Positions 17,681-27,255 of a stretch of 64,000 nucleotides of DNA are shown here, piece after piece. Each line of letters opens with the position of its first letter. The first letter of the stretch is position 1. The position numbers and the translations under genes were made by a program. Source of the DNA: Cupriavidus sp. YR651 (GTDB lineage: Bacteria; Pseudomonadota; Gammaproteobacteria; Burkholderiales; Burkholderiaceae); the NCBI RefSeq assembly GCF_900101625.1, contig NZ_FMYZ01000013.1, forward strand, positions 1 to 64,000. Direction: 5' to 3'. Under the pieces are notes generated by a model, which worked only from the letters and a program-made list of their open reading frames with translations, did not search any database and was not told the origin of the DNA.

Positions 17681-20178
17681 ACGCCCATCCGCATCGCACG
17701 GCCAATCGCGCCGGTCCGCAGCGCGATCTTCGCGGCGTCCTCACGCAAAGCGCGCAGGCGACGCTCCAGCACCGCGTTCGCGACACGGCCGGTTGAGCTG
17801 GCGGTGGATTCGGCGCGCGGGGATTTCTGCAACGGATCGTTGGCACCGATCTCGCCGGCCGCCGCCGCCTGCACCAGCACGTCCGCCTTGCGGCGGTCGG
17901 CCGAATCGGCGATACGGGCGCGGCGATCGCTGGCGTCATCGGCATCGCGATCGCTCACTGCCAGCGATCCGGCCATCGATCCGGCCGCCGCCCCGGGCAC
18001 CGGATCGATGGCCCTTGCCGGGGCCGCGCCGCCTTCGGATACTCCCACGCTTGCTCCCCCGCTCGCCCCCACATTCGGCCCGACAGCCGCCAGCGCGGGT
18101 TCGGGCACGCCGCTCTGATGCACCAGCCCGACGCCGGCCACCGCGGTCTCGGCCGGCGTGCGGATGAAACCCGCGCCGCGCGGGCCATGCCTTTCCTCGC
18201 CGGCCAGACGCTCGCTGGCCAGCGTCAGGCTGCGCAGGGCCGCGTCGGTCGCCTGCTCGATCGCCGCCTCCGCCGCCGGGATATCCAGCTCGCCGTAGTG
18301 CTGCCGCACGTGGATGCGCGCGGCGGCCACGTGGGCGGCAACCAGGTAGTTCTGCACGATGAACCGGTTCAGGTTATCCACCGCGCGATGCCGGCTGCGC
18401 GGCTCGTCCAGCATCCGCTGGAACGCGCCAATCAACGCCGACAAGGCGTCCATGAACTGCTTGCGCTGGACGCGATAGGCAAAATCATCCTTCGCGCGTC
18501 GCAACAGCAAGTCCCGCGTGGCGGCGATATAGCGGCGGTTGGCCTGCAGCACGTTGCCTACCAGCTTGGGAATCGCGCGGTATTCCCAGCTGGGCAGCAC
18601 AAAGCTGAAGATCGACGCGATGACGCCGCCGATGACCGTGTCGATCAGCCGCTCACCCACCACGGTCTGGCTGCCGGGCATCAGCAGGTTGATCTGGATC
18701 AGCACCTGCACGCAGGCCGCAATCGCCGTGTAGCGGTACTTGATTGTCGAGAACGTCGCGCTGGCCACCAGCGCCGCGAACAGCACGCCCAGCAGCAGCA
18801 GCGGATCGTGGATGAAGCGCAGCACGACCACGCTGATGATGCAGCCAATCAGCGTACCGATCAGGCGGTCGTTGTACCGCTGCTTGGTCATGCTGTAGTT
18901 GGGCTTCAGGATGACGATGATCGTCAGCAGGATCCAGTAGCCGTGCGAGGCGTACGGCAGGTGCTCGCCGATCCAGAGACCCACCGCCACCGCCATCGTG
19001 ATCCGCAGCGAGAAGCGGAAGGCCGGGGACCGCCAGTGGAGGTTGTCGCGCACCACGTCCAGTTCGTACTTCTGGCGCGTCAGGAACGGCGTCATGTCCA
19101 CCCCCGGCAATACCTGCGCCGGCTCCACGGGCGTGCGCGACGCCTCGTGCAACTGTCCGACCAGCGTGGCCGCGCCGCGAATCATGTCCAGCGTATCGGA
19201 CAGCGCGGTCATCGCCGCGGGCGACACGTGATGGTGTCGCAACTGCGCAATCTCGCGCTCCACCACGCGCAGGTCGGGGCCGTAGTCGTAGGCGCTGTAC
19301 GACGGCTTGCCGCGCGTGACGTCGTAGGCAATTTCCTCCACGTCCTTGCACATGCCCAGCACCAGCCGGCGCAGCGCATCCAGCACCGGCGTGCCGCCGA
19401 AGGTCTGGCGCAGCAGGGGGTAGTCGGTGTTGGTGGACAGGATGTACTCGTAGAGATCGAGCATCCGCAGGTGGGTCTGCACCAGCAGGCCGTCACGTTT
19501 CGTTTTGTTGCCGCGCAGGACCAGGTCGCGCGCCGCCTGCTGGCGTTCCGCCACCACGATCTGCTGGCGCACGAGCTGGTTGAACTGTTCCTCGTAGTCC
19601 GTGCCGGCGTCGTAGAAGGCGGCCTTGATCTCGAGGTAGCGAGCCATCTCGTAGAGCGATTCGGCCAGGATCTGCTGCCGGGTACGCCGCTCCATGACCC
19701 AGCTGACCACCATGGCGTAGGCCATGTAGGCCAGGGCCCCGCCGCCGAACAGCGCCGCGTGCGCCAGTGCCTTGCGCACGACGAAGTCCTCGTTGACCGT
19801 CAACGTCATGACGAACAAGGCCGAGAACTGCAGTGGCATCGTCTTGTTGCCGTAGACCGTCATCATGCCGGCCAGGAACGTGACCAGCACCAGCACCAGC
19901 GGCATCACGCGCGGAAACGGCGTGGCCAGCGCCACCACGCCGGTGACCGCCGTGCACAGCAGCACGCTGGCCAGCATCTCGTTGAACTTGTGGTTCAGCG
20001 GGCTCGGCAGGTCCATCAGGCTGGTGCAGAGCGCGCCCATCGACACCACCATCGCGCTGGGCAGGTCCATGAACTGCATCGCCACCAGCGTCGCGCCAAT
20101 CACGCCCGTGGCCGACCGCAGGCCACGGTAGAGGTAGTGCGAGTAAAGAAACGTACGAGGATCGTGCGCGTATTCCAT
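17677..20178 (-). CDS. FUSC-family (YccS/fusaric-acid-resistance-like) inner-membrane protein
   Basis: 833 residues. Two hydrophobic blocks of several helices each (about 20-165 and 385-525) are separated by cytoplasmic helical regions, the arrangement of FUSC-like proteins proposed to export aromatic acids. The second block includes YASHGYWILLTIIVILKPNYSMTKQRYNDRLIGTLIGC in outline, the conserved FUSC core. The last 150 residues contain an Ala/Gly/Pro-rich low-complexity linker (about 665-760) and a basic helical end, not usual for the family. It follows the M61 peptidase gene by 8 bases. Substrate unknown. Confidence 0.85.
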   Translation of the reverse strand: MEYAHDPRTFLYSHYLYRGLRSATGVIGATLVAMQFMDLPSAMVVSMGALCTSLMDLPSPLNHKFNEMLASVLLCTAVTGVVALATPFPRVMPLVLVLVTFLAGMMTVYGNKTMPLQFSALFVMTLTVNEDFVVRKALAHAALFGGGALAYMAYAMVVSWVMERRTRQQILAESLYEMARYLEIKAAFYDAGTDYEEQFNQLVRQQIVVAERQQAARDLVLRGNKTKRDGLLVQTHLRMLDLYEYILSTNTDYPLLRQTFGGTPVLDALRRLVLGMCKDVEEIAYDVTRGKPSYSAYDYGPDLRVVEREIAQLRHHHVSPAAMTALSDTLDMIRGAATLVGQLHEASRTPVEPAQVLPGVDMTPFLTRQKYELDVVRDNLHWRSPAFRFSLRITMAVAVGLWIGEHLPYASHGYWILLTIIVILKPNYSMTKQRYNDRLIGTLIGCIISVVVLRFIHDPLLLLGVLFAALVASATFSTIKYRYTAIAACVQVLIQINLLMPGSQTVVGERLIDTVIGGVIASIFSFVLPSWEYRAIPKLVGNVLQANRRYIAATRDLLLRRAKDDFAYRVQRKQFMDALSALIGAFQRMLDEPRSRHRAVDNLNRFIVQNYLVAAHVAAARIHVRQHYGELDIPAAEAAIEQATDAALRSLTLASERLAGEERHGPRGAGFIRTPAETAVAGVGLVHQSGVPEPALAAVGPNVGASGGASVGVSEGGAAPARAIDPVPGAAAGSMAGSLAVSDRDADDASDRRARIADSADRRKADVLVQAAAAGEIGANDPLQKSPRAESTASSTGRVANAVLERRLRALREDAAKIALRTGAIGRAMRMGV

Positions 20179-20186
20179 GGGACAGC

Positions 20187-22001
20187 TTAGTGACCCAGCC
20201 AGCGTACGCGGGCCGCATGCTTGCCGGACTCCACGGACACCTTGTACTGCACGGCCGGCTCGCGCGCCAGCGTGACGGGCAGCACCTGCAGCTCGTCACG
20301 GCGGAACACGTGCAGCTCGGCCCGATCGCCCGGCCGATAGCGCGCCAGCAGCTTGTCGAGCTGGCCCGGGGCCAGCCGCAGACCATCGAGCGCCACCAGC
20401 AGGTCTCCCGCCGACACACCCGCCGCCTGGCCCGCGCCGCCGTCCAGCACCTGGCTCACGCGCACCCAGCCATCCTCGGTGCGGGTCTTGATGCCAAGCG
20501 CGGCGCCGGCCGCCGGTTTCTGCACTTCGGCCTTGATGCCGAACGCGCGGAACAGCGGCACCAGGCCGATCTCGCCCGTGCCCTCGGTCAGCGCCCGCAA
20601 CAGCGATCCCAGCCGCAGCCCGGTGACCTCGTCGAACAGCGCATGGACCTCGGCTTCGGTCACGCCACGCTGCTTCGCGCCCGGCGCATAGAAGTCGCGC
20701 CCGTAGCGCTGCCACAGCGCACGCATGATGTCATCCAGCGACTTGCGGCCCCGCGTCTTCTCGCGGATAGTGAGATCCAGCGCCAGCGCCACCAGCGAAC
20801 CCTTGGTGTAATAGCTGACGATCGCGTTCGGCGCGTTCTCGTCCTGCCGGTAGTACTTCGTCCATGCATCGAAGGCGCTGTCGGCCACGCTCTGCTTCGT
20901 GCGGCCATTGCCGCGCAGTACGCCGTTCCAGGTCTTGGCCAGCATCTCGACGTACTGCGCCTCCGTCACCAGCCCGGTGCGGGCCAGGATCAGATCGTCG
21001 TAGTAACTGGTGAATCCTTCGAACAGCCACAGCAGCGGCGTGTAGGTTTCCTGCGCCAACTTGTATGGCACGAACGCCGCCGGCTTGATCCGCTTGACGT
21101 TCCACGTGTGGAAATATTCGTGGCTGCACAGCCCCAGAAATGTGCGATATCCCTCGCTGGTCTCGCTATCGCCACGCGCCGGCAGGTCGCCGCGCGCGCA
21201 CATCAGCGCCGTGCTGGCGCGGTGCTCCAGGCCGCCGTAGCCATCGGTCGTGACCATCGTCATGAAGACGTAGCGGCGGTTGCTGTCGAGGAACGGTGCG
21301 CGCGCCGTACGCGGCTCGAACATGCGGATCTGCGCTTCGCAGATCTGCTTCAGGTCACGGCAGATGCGCCGCAGGTCGAGTTGCGGGACGCGGCCCGTGA
21401 AGACCACATCGTGCTGGGTGCCGCAGGCACGGAAGCTGGCCAGCGCGAACGTGCCCATTTCCACGGGATGATCGATCAGCTCGTCGTAATCCGAAGCCTG
21501 GTAGCGGCCGAAGCCGTAGCGACGCGCGCCGCCGGGGCCGCGAGCTTCGGGCAGCGCGGTGGCCACGCGCCAGTCGGCATAGGCGGCGCCTGCCGGGGCA
21601 TGAATGTCGACGGTGCAAGGCAGGTGGTCCTGGCCTTCCACGCGCAGGAACACCGAGCTGCCGTTGTAGAAGCCGTGCGTGGTATCCAGGTGCGCGCTGC
21701 GCACGGACAAGTCCCACGCGTAGACCTCGTAGCTGAGCACCAGCGGGCCGTCTTCGGCGCCGATGGGCTCGGCCTGCCAGCTTTGCTTGTCCAGCTTGGT
21801 CAGCGGCACTTGCCTGCCGCCCGCATCGGCACGGATGCGAACGATATTGCGTGCGAAGTCGCGGATCATGTAGCTGCCCGGGATCCACGCGGGCAGCGTG
21901 AAGACCTGGCCGGCGGGATCGGGCATGTCCACCGTCACGGTGACGGCAAACACGTGGGCTTCGAGATGAAGCGGGGCGATGGCGTAGCGGATCGAAGTCA
22001 T
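20187..22001 (-). CDS. M61 family metallopeptidase with C-terminal PDZ domain
   Basis: 604 residues from ATG 22001. The zinc-binding HEYFH (His294, Glu295, His298) and the third ligand Glu328 in WLFEGFTSYYDD define a glycyl-aminopeptidase-like (M61) catalytic domain. An N-terminal beta domain precedes it (WIPGSYMIRDFARNI is the family hallmark). A PDZ-like module covers about 500-575 (VSQVLDGGAGQAAGVSAGDLLVALDGLRL). No clear signal peptide, so probably cytoplasmic. It lies 8 bases upstream of the FUSC gene, suggesting co-transcription. Confidence 0.92.
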   Translation of the reverse strand: MTSIRYAIAPLHLEAHVFAVTVTVDMPDPAGQVFTLPAWIPGSYMIRDFARNIVRIRADAGGRQVPLTKLDKQSWQAEPIGAEDGPLVLSYEVYAWDLSVRSAHLDTTHGFYNGSSVFLRVEGQDHLPCTVDIHAPAGAAYADWRVATALPEARGPGGARRYGFGRYQASDYDELIDHPVEMGTFALASFRACGTQHDVVFTGRVPQLDLRRICRDLKQICEAQIRMFEPRTARAPFLDSNRRYVFMTMVTTDGYGGLEHRASTALMCARGDLPARGDSETSEGYRTFLGLCSHEYFHTWNVKRIKPAAFVPYKLAQETYTPLLWLFEGFTSYYDDLILARTGLVTEAQYVEMLAKTWNGVLRGNGRTKQSVADSAFDAWTKYYRQDENAPNAIVSYYTKGSLVALALDLTIREKTRGRKSLDDIMRALWQRYGRDFYAPGAKQRGVTEAEVHALFDEVTGLRLGSLLRALTEGTGEIGLVPLFRAFGIKAEVQKPAAGAALGIKTRTEDGWVRVSQVLDGGAGQAAGVSAGDLLVALDGLRLAPGQLDKLLARYRPGDRAELHVFRRDELQVLPVTLAREPAVQYKVSVESGKHAARVRWLGH

Positions 22002-22110
22002 GGTCACGATTGTAGCGTCACGTCCCGGTGCCGTCGGGGACACCGGATGGCGCGACCGGCGAGTTCCATCGCACGATCGCGCGCGCGGCAGCGCAGCCGG
22101 CCGCGCGGCA

Positions 22111-23112
22111 TCAACCGTTCACATCGACCACCACACGCCCGCGCATTCCCCCTTCGACAATCATCCGCCCCGCGTCGATGGCCTCCGCCAGCCTGATCTC
22201 GCGCGTGATGGCCTGCAGCCGGTCCGGTGCCAGATCCTGAGCCAGCCGCTTCCACGCGGTCTCGCGCAGCGACATGGGCGCCTGCACACTGTCGACGCCT
22301 GCCAGCGTCACGCCACGCAGGATGAACGGCGCCACGGATGCCGGAAAGTCCATGCCCTGCGCCAGCCCGCATGCGGTCACCACGCCGCCATAGCGCACCT
22401 GGGCGCAGGCGTTGACCAGCGTATGGGAGCCCACCGAATCGATCACGGCGGCCCAACGCTCCTTTTGCAGCGGCTTGCCCGGAGCGCCCAGTTCGGCGCG
22501 GTCGATGACTTCGGCTGCGCCCAGCGCCCGCAGGAAGTCTGCCTCCGACGTCTTGCCGGTGGACGCCGTCACGCGATAGCCGAGTTTGGACAGGATGGCG
22601 ATGGCCACCGATCCGACGCCGCCCGACGCGCCGGTCACCAGCACATCGCCATCGCCGGGGCGCACGGGTCCTTTCATGCCGCCGCGCTCCAGCGCCAGCA
22701 CCGACAGCATCGCCGTATATCCCGCCGTGCCGATCGCCATCGCCTGACGGGTCGTGAACGCATCGGGCAGCCTGACCAGCCATTCGCCCTTGAGCCGCGC
22801 CCGCTGCGCCAGGCAGCCCCAGTGGGTCTCGCCCACGCCGAAGCCATTCAGCACCACGCGGTCCCCGGTTTTCCAGCGCGGGTCGCCGGAGTCGAGTACC
22901 GTGCCGGCGCCGTCGATGCCGGCCACCATCGGCCATTTGCGCACCACCGGTGAACGACCGGTGATCGCCAGCCCGTCCTTGAAGTTGATGGTGGAATAGT
23001 CCACGGCCACCAGCACGTTGCCATCGGCGGGCAGCTGGTTTTCGTCAAGCCCGGCGATTTCGGCCTGCGTCTTGCCATCCGCCTGGGTCAGTAACAAAGC
23101 CTGGAAGGTCAT
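22111..23112 (-). CDS. acuI: NADPH-dependent acrylyl-CoA reductase-like oxidoreductase (AcuI/YhdH family)
   Basis: 333 residues. Zinc-free medium-chain dehydrogenase with the AcuI/YhdH pattern: VDYSTINFKDGLAITG, VAGIDGAGTV, and the nucleotide site VTGASGGVGSVAIAILSKLGY. Family members reduce acrylyl-CoA to propionyl-CoA with NADPH. GGAGACATCATG gives a good ribosome binding site. It is upstream of and co-directional with the M61 gene but 109 bases apart. The exact substrate here is inferred from family. Confidence 0.88.
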   Translation of the reverse strand: MTFQALLLTQADGKTQAEIAGLDENQLPADGNVLVAVDYSTINFKDGLAITGRSPVVRKWPMVAGIDGAGTVLDSGDPRWKTGDRVVLNGFGVGETHWGCLAQRARLKGEWLVRLPDAFTTRQAMAIGTAGYTAMLSVLALERGGMKGPVRPGDGDVLVTGASGGVGSVAIAILSKLGYRVTASTGKTSEADFLRALGAAEVIDRAELGAPGKPLQKERWAAVIDSVGSHTLVNACAQVRYGGVVTACGLAQGMDFPASVAPFILRGVTLAGVDSVQAPMSLRETAWKRLAQDLAPDRLQAITREIRLAEAIDAGRMIVEGGMRGRVVVDVNG

Positions 23113-23241
23113 GATGTCTCCTTGGGGGCGCCGCGCCGGCGCGGTCTTGTCTTGTGACGGAAGTGTTTGGGATACCGGAAATGCAAAGCGGCCGGACTGT
23201 GCCGGCCGCTTCAGACAGCCGGGTCAGGTCCGGCGCCGCGA

Positions 23242-24000
23242 CTACTTTTTGAGACTTGCGAGCTTGCGCTCCAGCGTGGCCACATCGGCGGCCCCCGGGA
23301 TACGCGAACCGTCCATGAAGAAGACGGCGGGCGTGCCGGTGATGTTCAGGCTCTGGCCGAGCGCCAGGTTATCGTCGATCGGCGTCTTGCAGCCGCCGTT
23401 GCCCACCAGCGACACGTGGCTGAGCATCCAGTCGCGCCAGACCTTGGTACGGTCCGTGGAGCACCAGACCTGCTTGGCCTTGACCGCCGAATCCGGCGAC
23501 AGCACCGGGTAGAGGAAGGTGTAGACCGTGATGTTGTCCATCTGCTGGAAGGTCTGCTCGATCTTCTTGCAATAGCCGCAGTTCGGGTCCGAGAACACGG
23601 CCACGGTACGGCTGCCATCGCCCTTGGTCCACTTGATGGCGCGCGCCAGCGGCAGGTCCGACCACTTAATCTTGTTGAGCTCGGCCAGTCGCTCTTCGGT
23701 CAGATTGGTGTTGGTCTTGGTATCGATCAACTCGCCGTTGAGGATGTAGCGGCCGCTGGCGTCGGTGTAGACGATCTGGCCGCTGACGTTGACTTCGTAC
23801 AGGCCAGGCACCGGCGCCTTGGTCACGCTCTTCACCTCGGCGCGGTTACCCAGCATCTTCTGAATCGATGCCTTGATGCGATCGGTGCCCGGCTCGTCCG
23901 CGGCCATCGCGTGCAGGGCATATCCGGCCAACGCCACGCCGCTTGCCAGGGCGGCAATCGCGGTGAAGCCGGTGGAACGGCGGCGGAATAGTTGAAACAT
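23242..24000 (-). CDS. dsbC: Thiol:disulfide interchange protein DsbC
   Basis: 252 residues. Periplasmic disulfide isomerase. A signal peptide covers about 1-34 (ending ALHAMA). The N-terminal dimerisation domain is followed by the thioredoxin domain with CGYC (Cys141, Cys144) in VFSDPNCGYCKKIE and the cis-proline region ITGTPAVFFMDGSRIPGA. A second cysteine pair (in KQVWCSTD and NGGCKTP) is also typical. It lies 88 bases downstream of the ubiH-like gene on the same strand. Confidence 0.94.
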   Translation of the reverse strand: MFQLFRRRSTGFTAIAALASGVALAGYALHAMAADEPGTDRIKASIQKMLGNRAEVKSVTKAPVPGLYEVNVSGQIVYTDASGRYILNGELIDTKTNTNLTEERLAELNKIKWSDLPLARAIKWTKGDGSRTVAVFSDPNCGYCKKIEQTFQQMDNITVYTFLYPVLSPDSAVKAKQVWCSTDRTKVWRDWMLSHVSLVGNGGCKTPIDDNLALGQSLNITGTPAVFFMDGSRIPGAADVATLERKLASLKK

Positions 24001-24088
24001 GTTGACTCCAGGTATCGATGTGCCGGTCAGTGCGCCGGCGCGAGCTTTTTCGGTGGTTCGTCGAACGTTGCCGTGGGCACGAAGCCCG

Positions 24089-25351
24089 TCACCCCAGCGC
24101 GCGGCCAATCAGAAACCGCTTGAGCAGTCCCTGGCTGCCCACGGCGCGCATGCCAGCGTTGCGTACCACGCGCGCCGGGGATCCCGGCAGCGAGAACAAC
24201 CGGTGCAATCCGTCGGTCGCGGCGGTCAGCGAAAGCAGGTCCGTGGCGCGTGCGCGTTCGTAGCGGCGCAGCAGGCGCAGGTCGCCCTCGGGACGGAACG
24301 ATTCTTTGTCGGCCATCACGCGCCCGAGTTCCGCGACATCGCGCAATCCCAGATTCATGCCCTGCCCGGCCAGCGGATGCACCACATGTGCGGCATCGCC
24401 CACCAGCGCCACATGCGGCTGGACGAACTGCTCGGCGCGTTGCAGCACCAGCGGAAAGCCTTGCGCGGGGGTAATGGCGCGGAGTGTGCCAAAGCGCGCA
24501 CCCACGGCGCCGCTGGCGACCTGTGCCACGGTGGCGGCGAGTGCCTCGGGCGTCAGTGCCACCAGTTCCCGGGCGTGCGCTTCATCGGCGGACCAGACCA
24601 TCGATACCCGGTTGCCGGGCAGCGGCAGCATCGCCAGGATCTCGCCGTTGGCGGGCTCCTCGTCGGCCATCAGCTTTTCCGGAGCACCGAGGAACCACTG
24701 CCATGCGGTTTCCTGATGGGGCAGTTCGCAGCGGAAGTTGGCTACCACGCCGAGCTGGCGATAGCGCCGCTGCGTGGTGGCGATATGGCATTGCTGGCGT
24801 ACCCACGACCGGGCGCCGTCCGCGCCCACCAGGCAATTCGCCCGCACGTGCACACCGCTGGCTAGCGTCAGCGTGACGCCGTCGAGATCGCGATCGAGCG
24901 CCTCGGCTGTATCGTCGAACCACTGCACCTGATGCTGGAAGCGCAGCGCGGTATCGAGCACGCGCTCCACATGACCGGATTCGATGATCCAGGCCAATTG
25001 CGGCACCGCGGCGGCATACGCCGAGAAATGGAGGTCGCCGTGCGGAGAGGGGCTGGTCTCGGCAGCACTGACGTCACCACAGATGCGCATGTCGCGCACC
25101 GGTTGTACGCGCGCCGGGTCCAGTGCCTCCCACACGCGCAGGCGCTCCAGCAGCGCCTGCGAGCTGGCCGAGAACGCGTAGATCCGGCTGTCCCAGTCAT
25201 CCTCGCCAGCATGGGCCGTATTGCCTGCCGGGCGTGGCGCCACCAGCGCCACCTGCATGCCCTGCTGGGCCAGCAACAGCGCGCAGGCCTTGCCGACGAT
25301 GCCACCGCCGACGACGGCAATCTGGAAGCGGGAGGAAGGAGTCGAGGACAT
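24089..25351 (-). CDS. UbiH/VisC-family FAD-dependent monooxygenase
   Basis: 420 residues. The FAD-binding GXGXXG segment IAVVGGGIVGKACALLLAQQG is at the N-terminus, the DG motif is in CLVGADGARSWVRQQ, and the second FAD signature is VGDAAHVVHPLAGQGMNLG. These enzymes hydroxylate the ubiquinone ring (UbiH, UbiF, UbiI). Which ring position is modified cannot be told from sequence alone. The ATG at 25351 gives the standard N-terminus. It diverges from ychF and lies upstream of dsbC. Confidence 0.9.
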   Translation of the reverse strand: MSSTPSSRFQIAVVGGGIVGKACALLLAQQGMQVALVAPRPAGNTAHAGEDDWDSRIYAFSASSQALLERLRVWEALDPARVQPVRDMRICGDVSAAETSPSPHGDLHFSAYAAAVPQLAWIIESGHVERVLDTALRFQHQVQWFDDTAEALDRDLDGVTLTLASGVHVRANCLVGADGARSWVRQQCHIATTQRRYRQLGVVANFRCELPHQETAWQWFLGAPEKLMADEEPANGEILAMLPLPGNRVSMVWSADEAHARELVALTPEALAATVAQVASGAVGARFGTLRAITPAQGFPLVLQRAEQFVQPHVALVGDAAHVVHPLAGQGMNLGLRDVAELGRVMADKESFRPEGDLRLLRRYERARATDLLSLTAATDGLHRLFSLPGSPARVVRNAGMRAVGSQGLLKRFLIGRALG

Positions 25352-25528
25352 ATAGGATGTGGCGGCGCGGCGCGCCGGTGCAGCAAGGCCAGTCATGGCT
25401 GGATTATAGCGACGTGACGTCGCAGCCATCGGTGACACCGCGCAAAGCCATGCCCGGCGGAGTCGGCCCCCTCGGCAGGCAGCGGCCATCCGCTAGAATA
25501 CAGGTTTTGCTATTTCCAGCCAGATACC

Positions 25529-26620
25529 ATGAGCCTCAAATGCGGCATCGTCGGCCTGCCCAACGTCGGCAAGTCCACGCTGTTCAATGCCCTGACCAAG
25601 GCCGGCATCGCCGCCGAAAATTATCCGTTCTGCACGATCGAGCCCAATGTCGGCGTCGTGGAAGTGCCGGATCCGAGGCTTGCCAAGCTGGCCGAGATCG
25701 TCAAGCCGGAGCGCATCCTGCCGGCGACCGTCGAATTCGTGGACATCGCCGGCCTAGTGGCGGGTGCGTCCAAGGGCGAAGGCCTGGGCAACCAGTTCCT
25801 GGCCAACATCCGCGAGACCGACGCCATCACCCATGTGGTGCGCTGCTTCGAGGACGACAACGTGATTCACGTGGCCGGCAAGGTCGACCCGCTGTCGGAC
25901 ATCGAAGTCATCAATACCGAACTTGCGCTGGCCGACCTGGCTACCGTGGAAAAGGCCCTGGCCCGTTACATCAAGCCGGCCCGCGCGGGTGACAAGGAAG
26001 CGCTGCGTCTGGTGGCCGTTCTGGAAAAGGCCCAGGCTGTGCTGGACCAGGCCAAGGCGGTGCGCACGCTGGATCTGTCGCCCGAGGAGTGGGAAGCGAT
26101 CCGTCCGTTCTGCCTGATCACCGCCAAGCCGACGATGTACGTGGCCAACGTGCGTGAAGACGGCTTTGAGAACAACCCGCACCTCGACGCCGTACGCGAA
26201 TACGCCAAGCATACGAATTCGCCGGTGGTCGCGGTGTGCGCCGCAATCGAAGCCGAGATTGCCGACCTGGACGACGCCGACAAGGCCGAGTTCCTGGCCG
26301 ACCTCGGCATGGAAGAACCGGGCCTGGACCGCGTGATCCGTGCCGGCTTCACATTGCTGGGCCTGCAAACGTACTTCACCGCTGGCGTGAAGGAAGTGCG
26401 CGCCTGGACCATCCACGTGGGCGACACCGCCCCGAAGGCGGCCGGCGTGATTCACACGGACTTCGAACGCGGCTTCATCCGCGCGCAGACCATTGCCTAC
26501 GACGACTTCATCGGGTTCAAGGGCGAGCAAGGCGCAAAAGAAGCCGGCAAGATGCGCGCCGAAGGCAAGGAGTATGTCGTCAAGGACGGCGACGTGATGA
26601 ACTTCCTGTTCAACGTCTAA
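25529..26620 (+). CDS. ychF: Redox-regulated ATPase YchF (Obg family)
   Basis: 363 residues, the canonical length. The G1 loop [17 protein letters not shown], the switch region [12 protein letters not shown], and [20 protein letters not shown] identify YchF; the NxxE replacement of NKxD gives ATP preference in this family. The C-terminal TGS domain ends with [20 protein letters not shown]. YchF associates with ribosomes and stress responses. A -10-like TAGAAT is at 25494-25499. A strong terminator follows the gene. Confidence 0.97.
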   Translation: MSLKCGIVGLPNVGKSTLFNALTKAGIAAENYPFCTIEPNVGVVEVPDPRLAKLAEIVKPERILPATVEFVDIAGLVAGASKGEGLGNQFLANIRETDAITHVVRCFEDDNVIHVAGKVDPLSDIEVINTELALADLATVEKALARYIKPARAGDKEALRLVAVLEKAQAVLDQAKAVRTLDLSPEEWEAIRPFCLITAKPTMYVANVREDGFENNPHLDAVREYAKHTNSPVVAVCAAIEAEIADLDDADKAEFLADLGMEEPGLDRVIRAGFTLLGLQTYFTAGVKEVRAWTIHVGDTAPKAAGVIHTDFERGFIRAQTIAYDDFIGFKGEQGAKEAGKMRAEGKEYVVKDGDVMNFLFNV

Positions 26621-26680
26621 GCCAAAGCGACTGATCGACGGACCGTGTCGACAACAGGTCGACACCAAGTCGAAAACAAG

Positions 26681-26705
26681 AGCCCGGCAAATCGCCGGGC
26701 TTTTT
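26681..26705 (+). terminator. Intrinsic terminator of ychF
   Basis: A perfect 8-bp stem AGCCCGGC (26681-26688) / GCCGGGCT (26694-26701) with a 5-base loop is followed by TTTT and then GTT. It lies 60 bases after the ychF stop. On the opposite strand the hairpin could also stop the converging membrane operon. Confidence 0.85.
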
Positions 26706-26754
26706 GTTGCCTGCGGATTGTGAGACGCCACGGCGCCCGCGCGATGCGGGCTTG

Positions 26755-27255
26755 TCAGAGCGGCTGCAGGTGTTCGTCGCGCATGCCCACCAGCAACGCC
26801 TGCCCGTTCGCATCGACGCGGAATTCTCCGTAGCGGGCCCTGGCGAACCGTTCGGCCTGCCCTTCCTGGAAGAACCAGGCATCGGTCGACACCTGCACCA
26901 TCGTGCCACCCCACCGGGACGGCACGTTCTGGACGCGCAACAATTTCTCACCGTCGGCCAGCGGCCCGCCTTCATGCAGCCGAACCAGGTGCCCCACCTG
27001 ACTGTCGTCGCGCCGGATCACCACGAGTTCCTCCCGCGCGCGGTCAGCGGAATTGCGACGTCCAGCCGCAGTGATCTCCATGCCAATCGCGAAATTCAGC
27101 GCCATGTAGTCACCCTGCATCAGCGACCGTGGGTCCACCGGCGCCAGACGCAAATAGAGAACGTCGCCATGCGACAGCACACGCTCCTTGCCGACGATGC
27201 CGGCCAATGCGATGCCGATTGCCAGGAGCCAGCCGACGAAGATCCAGCGTTTCAT
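26755..27255 (-). CDS. GDYXXLXY-motif protein
   Basis: 166 residues. One N-terminal membrane anchor (about 4-22) is followed by a soluble domain facing the periplasm. The hallmark is LMQGDYMALNF at about residues 46-56. Function unknown in general; such proteins are found beside DUF4401 and DUF2157 membrane proteins, exactly as here. Its ATG overlaps the stop of the DUF4401 gene (ATGA), so they are translationally coupled. Last gene of the operon, facing the ychF terminator. Confidence 0.85.
   Translation of the reverse strand: MKRWIFVGWLLAIGIALAGIVGKERVLSHGDVLYLRLAPVDPRSLMQGDYMALNFAIGMEITAAGRRNSADRAREELVVIRRDDSQVGHLVRLHEGGPLADGEKLLRVQNVPSRWGGTMVQVSTDAWFFQEGQAERFARARYGEFRVDANGQALLVGMRDEHLQPL

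Noticed and set aside
18118-20190. A 690-codon open frame on the plus strand opposite the FUSC gene
   Set aside because: It is antisense to a clear membrane-protein gene, rich in His/Arg/Gln/Val without domains, and typical of shadow frames in GC-rich coding DNA.
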